The position numbers and the translations under genes were made by a program. Shown piece by piece: positions 23,213 through 29,659 of a DNA stretch of 29,659 bases; the first letter of the stretch is position 1, and each line of letters opens with the position of its first letter. This DNA comes from Desulfobacterales bacterium. Lineage in GTDB: Bacteria > Desulfobacterota > Desulfobacteria > Desulfobacterales > Desulfobacteraceae. The notes under the pieces are model-generated. The model did no database searches. It saw nothing but the letters and a program-made list of their open reading frames with translations, and was not told the DNA's origin. The stretch lies in assembly GCA_022361315.1 (NCBI GenBank), contig JAKSBB010000227.1:1-29659 (forward strand), given 5' to 3'.

Positions 23213-25528
23213 TCAGGACGCCTCCAAAACCTTCCGAATCATACCCCCCATCTCAGACCGGGTCACAGGCTTCATCAGCAGGCCTTTCACACCGATCTCC
23301 GCAGCGATTTCATCGTTCATTCTTTCGCTGAACCCCGTGCAGATAACGATGGGAATATCCGGCCTTATTTTCAGCAGTTCCGCCGACAGGTTATCCCCCG
23401 TCAGCTTCGGCATGGTCATATCGGTAATAACCAGGTCAAATGCATCAGGTGTCTTTGAAAATGCCGCCAGTGCCGCCGTACTGCTGGTGAATGTGGTCAG
23501 TTTATACCCCAGGCGTTCAAGCTGAACCCCGTACATTTCCACAATGGCATCTTCGTCATCAACCAGAAGGATATGTTCATTTCCTTTTTTCGGCGGGCTA
23601 GCGGTATCCTGAGTAACCTCCCGGTCTCCCTGTTCTGTAACGGGCAGCAGCACCTCAAAACGTGTGCCTTCCCCCACCGCCGTACTCACCTGAATGTCAC
23701 CCCCGTGTTCCTTTACGATACCGTACACAACGGCTAATCCCAGCCCGGTCCCCTTCCCCTTCTTTTTGGTGGTAAAATAGGGATCAAAAATCTTATCAAA
23801 AATATCCGGGGGAATTCCCGGCCCGGTATCTGCCACAATAAGGCGGGCATAGACACCTGCCGTAAGACCGCCGGGATGCCCCTCCCTCTGATGACACGCA
23901 CTGAGCTCCACAGTGATCTCACCGTCCATTGCCTCAACCGCATGGTATGCATTGGTGATCAGGTTCATCAGAATCTGATGCATCTGTGTGGGATCTGCCA
24001 TGACGGCACCCACCGACGCGTCCACCGCATAGGACATCTGGATATTCGACGGTATGGTGGCACGCATCAATTTCCGGACTTCCCCGATGAGAGGTTGAAG
24101 TTTTACCGGAACTCTTTCGAACTGGGCCTGGCGGCCGAATGACAGTATCTGCTTTACCAGTTCCCCGGCACGATGGGCGGACTGGTTAATTTTATTTGCA
24201 TAATTAACGATTTTCTGATCCAGTCCGGGCCGGTTGGCTATGATTTCGGACATGCCGATGATGGGGGTCAGGATGTTGTTAAAGTCATGGGCAATACCAC
24301 CGGAGAGTTCACCGATGGCTTCCATCTTCTGGGATTGCTGAATTCTGGTCATCAGCTTTTTCTCTTCGGTGATATCCAGCATAAACCCTTCCACCACCTC
24401 CCTGCCTGAGGTATCCGCCACCATACGGGCATCAACTCTGACCCACAGGGTGTTCCCGTCCCGGTGCCGTACGGGGATTTCCACACCACGGACATGTTTG
24501 TCCGCGACCAGCCCGTCCACCAATCTGGTGCGATCCTCAATATTGACATAGAGGGCCTGGATATTCGGAATGTCATCCATCATTTCCCCGACGGAACCGA
24601 AGCCGAATAACCGGGCCATAAACCGGTTCAGCATCAACAGCTTTCCACCGGTGGTGACCCGGTATATCCCCACGTTGGCATTTTCAATAATGTTCTGCCA
24701 TTCCTGGCGGCTGTCTGCCAGGGCGGTTTCGGTCTCTTTCTGGGCGGTGACGTCAAAGATCACCCCGTCAATATACAGGGGCAGATTGTTCTCATCGGCG
24801 ATGACCTGTCCCCGTTCATGACAATACTTTATGTTTCCGTCCCGGCTTCTGATGCGATAGGTCAGTTCAAAGGGTGCCACCGCCTTGACCGCAGCAGCCA
24901 GTTCTGCGTCCACCCGGGGACGATCCTCCGGTACGATCAAGGATTCCATGGAACAGGTTGCGCCGGTATCCCCTTCCACTTCACAGTATCCGGTAAGGGT
25001 TTCAATGCGCCGGTTGAAATACTGGCGCCGCCCCTCCTGAAGAAAGACCCGGTAGACCACTCCGGGAAGATTCTCCGCCAGCGTCCGGTAGGATTTTTCA
25101 CTTTCCTTTAGTGCCTGCTCAACTTTTTTTCTCTCAACCAAGTTTGTCCAGTCCCGCAATGTTCCCCAGATTTTGTGAGGGAGTTCGGCGAACATGGCCT
25201 CTGATTTGACGATATAATCCGACGCCCCTGCCTTGATGGCCATGGCAGCCAGTGCCTCGTCACCGTGGCTGGTCATGAGGATCACCGGACATTTCCGGGA
25301 TGCCTCGTCCCCCGGGATCAAAGCTATCCCGTCCCCGTCGGGCAATGATTGATCGGCCAGGATAAGATCCGGGGCAATCTGATGAAGAAATTCCCCGGCA
25401 GCGGCAAGAGATCCCACCGGATAAACGTTCAGGGGCTCGGCCCCAGCGGCGATGGCCCGCAGAATCATTTCGGCATGGGAATCATTATCCTCAACCAGAA
25501 GAATAGTGGGTATCCGTGATTTCACCAT
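23213..25528 (-). CDS. Soluble hybrid histidine kinase (REC-PAS-PAS-HisKA-HATPase-REC)
   Basis: A 771-residue cytoplasmic kinase with no membrane helix. Domains in order: a receiver (about 7-125, phosphoacceptor Asp59 in ILADQS, Lys108); PAS 1 (about 148-265); PAS 2 (about 276-390); HisKA with His414 in GGIAHDFNN; HATPase with the N box (MNLITNAYHAV, Asn522), DTGPGIPP, FDPYFTTK and GTGLGLAVVYGI; and a C-terminal receiver (about 652-768, Asp703 in ITDMTMP). The leading receiver suggests it is driven by another kinase, and the trailing one suggests a phosphorelay or feedback step. No output regulator gene is adjacent. The start has GGGAG about 13 bases upstream, a weak spacing, and a GTG lies directly after the ATG. 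Convergence with the HD-GYP gene does not by itself show a link. Confidence 0.92.
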   Translation of the reverse strand: MVKSRIPTILLVEDNDSHAEMILRAIAAGAEPLNVYPVGSLAAAGEFLHQIAPDLILADQSLPDGDGIALIPGDEASRKCPVILMTSHGDEALAAMAIKAGASDYIVKSEAMFAELPHKIWGTLRDWTNLVERKKVEQALKESEKSYRTLAENLPGVVYRVFLQEGRRQYFNRRIETLTGYCEVEGDTGATCSMESLIVPEDRPRVDAELAAAVKAVAPFELTYRIRSRDGNIKYCHERGQVIADENNLPLYIDGVIFDVTAQKETETALADSRQEWQNIIENANVGIYRVTTGGKLLMLNRFMARLFGFGSVGEMMDDIPNIQALYVNIEDRTRLVDGLVADKHVRGVEIPVRHRDGNTLWVRVDARMVADTSGREVVEGFMLDITEEKKLMTRIQQSQKMEAIGELSGGIAHDFNNILTPIIGMSEIIANRPGLDQKIVNYANKINQSAHRAGELVKQILSFGRQAQFERVPVKLQPLIGEVRKLMRATIPSNIQMSYAVDASVGAVMADPTQMHQILMNLITNAYHAVEAMDGEITVELSACHQREGHPGGLTAGVYARLIVADTGPGIPPDIFDKIFDPYFTTKKKGKGTGLGLAVVYGIVKEHGGDIQVSTAVGEGTRFEVLLPVTEQGDREVTQDTASPPKKGNEHILLVDDEDAIVEMYGVQLERLGYKLTTFTSSTAALAAFSKTPDAFDLVITDMTMPKLTGDNLSAELLKIRPDIPIVICTGFSERMNDEIAAEIGVKGLLMKPVTRSEMGGMIRKVLEAS

Positions 25529-25633
25529 TTGTATCCAATTACTCCCGGCTGAAGTTCATAGGTAACAAATTCCGGGATAAAAGCATATTATCCATACACA
25601 ACATTCCTTAGGCCGTTTGTTACTCAATATAGA

Positions 25634-25788
25634 GGGGTGAGACCACCCCCTTTAGACATACTGATAAATGAGTATGCTATGTTCATACACCAAAAACGAA
25701 ATTGGGGCAAAACTTTATTCCGGTTCCCGGATGGAAGGGATGAATTTCAGGAAGGGCCACCACCCGGCCGGTGATGACCAGGTGGTGG
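25634..25788. other. Two hairpins in the gap between kinase and enoyl-CoA hydratase genes
   Basis: The 25529-25842 gap has no gene. It holds a compact stem GGGGTG/CACCCC (25634-25649, 4-base loop) and an 8-bp perfect inverted repeat CCACCACC/GGTGGTGG (25757-25764 and 25781-25788, 16-base loop). The second lies about 55 bases after the hydratase stop and could end that transcript, but no T run follows. No clear promoter for the kinase was found. Confidence 0.4.
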
Positions 25789-25842
25789 TTGTATCGGAGA
25801 ATATGTTTACGACGTTATTTTTTCTGCATCATTTCTTTTGCA

Positions 25843-26616
25843 CTACTTCTTTTGTTCCATGGCCGCCTGGACAAAAGAGAGTGTGGCTTTCACATCATCG
25901 TTCATCAGGGTTTTGGCCATGATGGGCTGCCAGGGGCGTGTTTCAAGATCCCTGCGAATGGCCTCGGCAGCGGCGAATTTCAGTCCCTCCTTGATCTGGA
26001 TGAAGGGACGGTTGGGGGTATCGATCCAGGTGCAGATTACCTCTTTGGCCCGGGCAATGAGCTGATCGTCTTCAACCACCTCATCCACCATCTCCATTTC
26101 CAGGGCCTTGTCCACCCCCACCATCTCACCGAAGTACATGACGTCTCTGTACCGTTTGTCGGAATCCAGACCGAACCGGACCACTGCAGCCTGGGCAATG
26201 GACAGTCCCAGGCCGATCTTGATCTCACTCATGCCCAGTTTGATTTTGGGATGGTTCTTTACGATCCGGTAATCCGAGGCCATGGCCAGAATCAGCCCCA
26301 TGGCTGCGGAATGGCCGTTCATGGCACAGACCACCGGCTTTGTGCAGGTGAAATAGTCCAGGAGGATCTGCTCTTCCTCTTCGAAAAAGGAGATCACTTC
26401 ATCATCGGAAGCAAATCCCACAAACATGGGCAGGCTGAAACCGCTGGAGAAGAACCGCCCGTCCCCGGTCAGGACAATGCCCTTGAGTTCATCTGTCTCA
26501 TTCACCTCATCCACGATGGCTTTGAGCTGGCGGAGGGTTTCTATGGTCACGGCATTGGATGCCCCGTCCGTCAGGGTGGCAATGACGATATTGTCCTGAA
26601 TCTCTTTTTTCAGCAT
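25843..26616 (-). CDS. Enoyl-CoA hydratase/isomerase family protein
   Basis: A 257-residue crotonase-fold protein. The oxyanion-hole segments are visible: GRFFSSGFSL (about 53-62) and NGHSAAMGLILAMASDYRI (about 100-118). The two catalytic Glu of true hydratases correspond here to Ile109 (in GLILAMASD, where hydratases have GCELAMMCD) and Glu131 (GMSEIKIGL). With only the second Glu kept, the protein is more likely an enoyl-CoA isomerase or another crotonase activity than a plain 2-enoyl-CoA hydratase. The start at 26616 has AAAGGA eight bases upstream. Two in-frame ATGs further up (26625, 26640) lack good sites. It is divergent from the iron-ADH cluster, and a perfect 14-bp palindrome lies 42 bases upstream. 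Confidence 0.88.
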   Translation of the reverse strand: MLKKEIQDNIVIATLTDGASNAVTIETLRQLKAIVDEVNETDELKGIVLTGDGRFFSSGFSLPMFVGFASDDEVISFFEEEEQILLDYFTCTKPVVCAMNGHSAAMGLILAMASDYRIVKNHPKIKLGMSEIKIGLGLSIAQAAVVRFGLDSDKRYRDVMYFGEMVGVDKALEMEMVDEVVEDDQLIARAKEVICTWIDTPNRPFIQIKEGLKFAAAEAIRRDLETRPWQPIMAKTLMNDDVKATLSFVQAAMEQKK

Positions 26617-26657
26617 GATACACATCCTTTCAAAGTACACTGGAAATAGTTAAGCAA

Positions 26658-26671
26658 TTTACTATAGTAAA
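26658..26671. promoter_or_regulatory. 14-bp perfect palindrome upstream of the enoyl-CoA hydratase/isomerase gene
   Basis: TTTACTATAGTAAA is its own reverse complement, and CAA/TTG flanks add weaker symmetry. Its place, 42 bases before the start codon, fits an operator for a dimeric regulator. No regulator gene is adjacent. Confidence 0.45.
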
Positions 26672-26790
26672 CATTGTTATTACCCTATCTTTTAACGGGG
26701 TGCAAGGGTGAACGGATAAAAAATAGCAGTTGCAAATATAAACACCACAATGGATTGATATCACAGATAAAGAGAGGGATAAAAATCCCC

Positions 26791-26820
26791 TTGACAAAAA
26801 ATAGTAATCACTCGTATATT
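26791..26820 (+). promoter_or_regulatory. sigma70-like promoter of the iron-ADH operon
   Basis: Perfect TTGACA (26791-26796), an 18-base spacer and TATATT (26815-26820), about 60 bases before the ATG at 26882. Confidence 0.65.
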
Positions 26821-26824
26821 CATT

Positions 26825-26842
26825 GTCGGTCGACTGGCCGAC
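26825..26842 (+). promoter_or_regulatory. Candidate operator at the iron-ADH operon transcription start
   Basis: GTCGGTCGACTGGCCGAC has 5-bp inverted arms (GTCGG/CCGAC) and an internal 8-base direct repeat GGTCGACT-GGCCGACT. It covers the expected transcription start, as repressor sites often do. No TetR- or MarR-like regulator is in the window. Confidence 0.4.
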
Positions 26843-26881
26843 TGAAACTATGTTTAACACGACAATCGAAAAGGGAGGACC

Positions 26882-27412
26882 ATGGAGGCTTTTGCAGAAA
26901 TCAAACCCGGGAAGCGTTATCTGACGCGAATCTACCTTGGTATCATGCTCTGGTTTGTGGGGCGGGCGGTTCAGGCAGCCGCCAAGGTGGATAAAGATGT
27001 GGCAAAAGAATTCGAGAACATGCCCGATGAGTACACCTTTTCCCTAGGGGCTTTCCCCAACGGGCCATACATGATCGTGGGCAAGGATGCCATCGGCCGG
27101 GTAAGGTACAAAGGGGGGAATCCGGATAAACATGACATCCACCTGGAAATGGGGCTGAAAAGCACGGGGAATCTGTTCACCATGTTCACCTTCCGGGAAA
27201 GCACCCCGGTGGCCAATGCCCGGGACCGGCTCTTTGTCTGCGGCGACGTCCCCCATGCCTGTGCCTGCGTCCGGGTGCTGGACATCGTCCAGGTTTACCT
27301 GTTGCCCAAACCCATCGCCAAACTGGCCATCAAACGGTACCCCAGGTGGTCGTTCAAACGCCACACCCTGGACCGGGCCCTGGTACTCATCAGAACCATC
27401 ATCGGATTATAA
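26882..27412 (+). CDS. Conserved-looking hypothetical protein, possibly SCP2-like
   Basis: A 176-residue protein with an excellent ribosome binding site (GGGAGG) and its own strong promoter. A hydrophobic N-terminal stretch (IYLGIMLWFVGRAVQAA, about 17-33) could be amphipathic or membrane-associated. The middle, from FSLGAFPNGPYMIVGKDAIG through HDIHLEMG to FTMFTFRESTPVANARD and RLFVCGDV, has the order of elements seen in SCP2-type lipid carrier domains (a strand pair, an acidic strand, then a repeat-rich helix and a final strand). This is inference from pattern only. The C-terminus is basic (KRYPRWSFKRHTLDRA). It is the first gene of the operon with the two iron-ADH paralogues, 13 bases before the next start, so a lipid or hydrophobic alcohol substrate for the operon is a reasonable guess. 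Confidence 0.7.
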   Translation: MEAFAEIKPGKRYLTRIYLGIMLWFVGRAVQAAAKVDKDVAKEFENMPDEYTFSLGAFPNGPYMIVGKDAIGRVRYKGGNPDKHDIHLEMGLKSTGNLFTMFTFRESTPVANARDRLFVCGDVPHACACVRVLDIVQVYLLPKPIAKLAIKRYPRWSFKRHTLDRALVLIRTIIGL

Positions 27413-27425
27413 GTCGGAGGATTCC

Positions 27426-28631
27426 ATGACCACCCATTTTTCTTTTCTCTGCCGGACCAAGACCTCGGCAGGCACCAATGCGCTGGAGCATCTCCCCTTT
27501 GAACTGAGCGGGATGGGCGCCAAAAAACCCATGGTGATCCGGGATGCCGCAAGCCGGAAACACAAACTGCATAAACGCCTGATCAACGCCTTTAAGGATT
27601 CCGGTATGACCTTAGGGCTTGCACCGGCGGTTCCGGAACCTTCGGACAGCAACAGCGGACCGGACCAGACGGCACAGTTCATCCGGGACATGTATACCAC
27701 CTACCGGGAAAAGGGGTATGACGCCGTAATTGCCGTGGGTAAATCCCCTGCCGCGGATATGGCCAAAGCCCTGAACATTGCCGTGACCCTCGGCCCGGAC
27801 GCGCTGAAAGGGGCCGACATCACCGCCCCCCTAAACCCGATGATCTACATTCCCACGGGGGTGGGCACCGGTACGGCAACCGCCGCCTCGGTCACCTTCA
27901 ACCGCCAGAACTTCGTCTCACCCTTTCTGGCGCCGGATCAGGCCGTGATTGATCCCCTCATGCTGATTCCCGACGAGCGGGACAGCCTTCTGGACGCCGC
28001 CCTCTTCAGCCTGGCCCTGGGGTGCGAAGTCCATGCCCTGTCAGATAATCCGCCAGCCAGGGCCTATGCCACCGCCCTGGTGGAATTGGCGGCTGAACCA
28101 CTTTCCCGGATGATCGCCGGTTACTCGGAATCCAATCTGAAACAGCGGAAGAACGCAGAATCCGACTGGCAGAAGCAATTGGTCCAGGCCGCCGTCATCG
28201 GCGGATACCTCACCGACGGATCGCTTCCTCTCTTAACCCTCGCTCTAGGACGTGAAATCGCCGGCGACAGCGGACGGGTGTCACAGGGAATGATCATGAC
28301 CGTACTCTTGCCGGCGGTACTCGAAACCCTGGGCCGAAATGATTTCGGCAGCCTGCTGCTGCCCCTGGCCGGTATGGAACGGTTCAGCACCGTGCCGGTT
28401 GCCCAGCAACCTGTCACCGCAGTCCAGACCATCCGCGGACTGATCAACGATCTCCATGCCGTCACCGGCGGCCATCCCCCCCGCACCCTGGCGGAAGCCG
28501 GGTGGCAGACAGATGCCCTCACCGTCTTAGCCAGAGAAAAGGACATCGCCCGGGACACGAATCCCGACGTCCTGAAACAGATACTAACCCATGCCTGCGA
28601 CGGCAGCCCTGCCACCACGCCGTTAGCGTAA
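27426..28631 (+). CDS. Degenerate iron-type alcohol dehydrogenase paralogue (probable pseudoenzyme)
   Basis: A 401-residue protein with the whole length of the iron-containing (group III) alcohol dehydrogenase family and recognisable family landmarks (YDAVIAVGKSPAADMAKALN, MIYIPTGVGTGTATA, AVIDPLMLIP). The functional motifs are lost. GGGS of the nucleotide site reads GKSP (105-108). The D-x3-H metal motif, present in the next gene as DAMAH, has no counterpart in LLDAALFSLALGCEVH. The His-rich segment of the active family (HAIGHSVG...PHG) reads TLALGREIAG...SQG, with no His at all. The reading frame is intact, with a strong ribosome binding site (CGGAGG) and only 10 bases to the active paralogue, so it is not a decaying pseudogene. 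A structural or regulatory partner for the next gene product is the best guess. The start at 27426 was chosen over upstream in-frame codons that lie inside the previous gene. Confidence 0.85.
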   Translation: MTTHFSFLCRTKTSAGTNALEHLPFELSGMGAKKPMVIRDAASRKHKLHKRLINAFKDSGMTLGLAPAVPEPSDSNSGPDQTAQFIRDMYTTYREKGYDAVIAVGKSPAADMAKALNIAVTLGPDALKGADITAPLNPMIYIPTGVGTGTATAASVTFNRQNFVSPFLAPDQAVIDPLMLIPDERDSLLDAALFSLALGCEVHALSDNPPARAYATALVELAAEPLSRMIAGYSESNLKQRKNAESDWQKQLVQAAVIGGYLTDGSLPLLTLALGREIAGDSGRVSQGMIMTVLLPAVLETLGRNDFGSLLLPLAGMERFSTVPVAQQPVTAVQTIRGLINDLHAVTGGHPPRTLAEAGWQTDALTVLAREKDIARDTNPDVLKQILTHACDGSPATTPLA

Positions 28632-28641
28632 AGGAGACATC

Positions 28642-29659
28642 ATGTATATACCTGACTATTTTGAATTCTGCTGCCGGGTGAAGATTGTCGCCGGCCATGA
28701 CGGACTGGAACAGATCCCCTCCCTGCTGGCAGCCATGGATGCTTCCGCCCCGATGATCATCACGGACAAGGGGGTCAGGGCCGCCGGTCTGGTGGATGTG
28801 GTTGAAGATGCACTGGGCGGGAACCTCACAATCCCCACCATTGAAGATGATGTGCCGCCGGACTCCGACCTGAACGTGGTCAACCGCCTGGCCGATGTGT
28901 ACCGGGAAAAAGGCTGTGACGCCATTATTGCGGTGGGCGGCGGATCCGTTCTGGATACGGCCAAGGGCATCAACATCTTGGTATCCGAAGATTCGGATAA
29001 CCTGATGGAATTCACCGGTGCCGGTGCCCTGAAACGCCCCCTGCGGCCGCTGATCGCCGTACCGACCACGGCAGGAACCGGTTCCGAGGTGACCCTGGTG
29101 GCCGTTATCGCCGACCACGCCAACAACCGGAAGATGCTTTTCAGCTCCTATTTCCTGCTGCCGGATGCCGCCGTGGTGGATCCCCGGATGACCCTGACCC
29201 TGCCGCCCCATATCACGGCAGCCACCGCTATGGACGCCATGGCCCATTCCGTTGAATCCACGGTGATGATGTCCAAGAATCCCCTCAGCGATGCCCATGC
29301 CCGGGAAGCCATGTCCCTGATCAGTAACAATCTTGTTTCCGTCATCAAAAATCCGTCTGATAAAGACGGCCGCCTGGCCCTGGCCACGGCCGCCACCATG
29401 GCCGGCATTGCCTTTTCCAACGCCATGGTGGGCATGGTCCACGCCATCGGCCACTCAGTAGGATCGGTCTGCCACGTGCCCCACGGCACCTGTATGGCGA
29501 TCCTCCTGCCCTACGGCCTGGAATATAACCTGCACAAGGCCGAGGACCGGATTGCCGACCTTCTTCTGCCCCTGGCCGGACCGGAAGCCGTGGTTTCCAC
29601 CCCGGCGGACAAACGGGCACGGGCCGCCATCGACTGGATACGGGAGTTCAACAAAGAGC
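28642..29659 (+). CDS. Iron-containing alcohol dehydrogenase (C-terminus beyond window)
   Basis: Group III alcohol dehydrogenase, 339 residues present and an estimated 40-60 missing at the right edge. The nucleotide-binding motif GGGSVLDTAK (99-108) and PTTAGTGSEVT (141-151) are intact. All metal ligands are present: Asp198 and His202 (DAMAH), His267 (GMVHAIGH) and His281 (VPHG), matching the known FucO ligands closely. The family interconverts primary alcohols and aldehydes with NAD(P) in the cytoplasm; the substrate cannot be read. AAGGAG precedes the start by six bases. It directly follows its degenerate paralogue in the same operon. The neighbouring enoyl-CoA hydratase/isomerase and SCP2-like genes hint at a fatty or aliphatic alcohol, but this is inference. 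Confidence 0.93.
   Translation, partial: MYIPDYFEFCCRVKIVAGHDGLEQIPSLLAAMDASAPMIITDKGVRAAGLVDVVEDALGGNLTIPTIEDDVPPDSDLNVVNRLADVYREKGCDAIIAVGGGSVLDTAKGINILVSEDSDNLMEFTGAGALKRPLRPLIAVPTTAGTGSEVTLVAVIADHANNRKMLFSSYFLLPDAAVVDPRMTLTLPPHITAATAMDAMAHSVESTVMMSKNPLSDAHAREAMSLISNNLVSVIKNPSDKDGRLALATAATMAGIAFSNAMVGMVHAIGHSVGSVCHVPHGTCMAILLPYGLEYNLHKAEDRIADLLLPLAGPEAVVSTPADKRARAAIDWIREFNKE

Noticed and set aside
25771..26649. 292-codon open frame on the plus strand opposite the enoyl-CoA hydratase/isomerase gene
   Set aside because: It is a mirror frame of a clear crotonase-family gene, its product has low-complexity His/Gly-rich composition and no family signature, and the minus-strand gene has a good ribosome binding site.
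27426..28631. Calling the first iron-ADH paralogue a pseudogene
   Set aside because: The frame is intact over normal family length, with a strong ribosome binding site and tight operon spacing, which argue for a functional non-catalytic protein.
28519..29454. 311-codon open frame on the minus strand opposite the iron-ADH genes
   Set aside because: It overlaps two well-supported genes on the other strand, and its Gly/His-rich translation is typical of an antisense shadow in GC-leaning codons.
1..29659. tRNA, rRNA, CRISPR array, insertion sequence or prophage
   Set aside because: No regularly spaced repeats, transposase or integrase motifs, terminal inverted repeats or cloverleaf-like sequences were seen in the intergenic regions.

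Overview
The window looks like chromosomal DNA of a free-living, motile, Gram-negative bacterium. The best guess is an anaerobic Desulfobacterota (Desulfobacterales-like deltaproteobacterium). Support comes from the type IV pilus ATPase, two transmembrane chemoreceptors, an outer-membrane OmpA lipoprotein, an RND pump, a CHASE2/HD-GYP receptor, an HDOD protein, a multi-PAS hybrid kinase, and tandem iron-type alcohol dehydrogenases beside an enoyl-CoA hydratase/isomerase. This placement rests on gene style only, as no rRNA or other phylogenetic marker is present. No tRNA, rRNA, CRISPR array, insertion sequence or phage gene was seen.

Layout. 1-531 (-) is the N-terminal part of a PilT-type ATPase running off the left edge. 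819-1259 (+) is an orphan 146-residue protein with a good sigma70-like promoter. 1319-2047 (-) is an orphan family-3 solute-binding protein. 2256-3971 (-) and 6774-8777 (-) are chemoreceptors, each followed by a hairpin terminator. Between them lie a type II-like L-asparaginase (4301-5296, +) and a secreted N-acetylmuramoyl-L-alanine amidase with three C-terminal repeats (5311-6642, -). 9108-11059 (-) is a two-gene operon: a pentapeptide-repeat/K+-channel fusion, then an HDOD protein. 11234-13200 (+) is a glyoxalase followed by a membrane class III nucleotide cyclase. 13237-14517 (-) is a DadA/PuuB-like FAD oxidoreductase, divergent from an RND efflux pair (14857-19141, +) that ends in a clear terminator. 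19331-19984 (+) is a GntR/FCD regulator. A near-consensus promoter then drives a three-gene operon (20085-23174, +): FecR-domain protein, OmpA-like lipoprotein, CHASE2-HD-GYP receptor. A soluble hybrid kinase (23213-25528, -) converges on it. The right end is a divergent lipid/alcohol-type locus: an enoyl-CoA hydratase/isomerase (25843-26616, -) against a possible SCP2-like protein, a degenerate iron-ADH paralogue and an intact iron-ADH (26882 to the edge, +).

Functionally the window is dominated by signalling (chemotaxis, c-di-GMP turnover, cyclic nucleotide synthesis, phosphorelay) and cell-envelope functions, with small metabolic modules. The most notable observation is the iron-ADH pair. 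The first gene is full length and well translated but has lost the metal-ligand motifs and the GGGS nucleotide-binding motif, while the adjacent gene keeps them all. This suggests an enzyme/pseudoenzyme pair. A second is the perfect 10-mer AGGTATACCA in the promoter regions of both the GntR gene and the FAD oxidoreductase gene, which hints at a small regulon.
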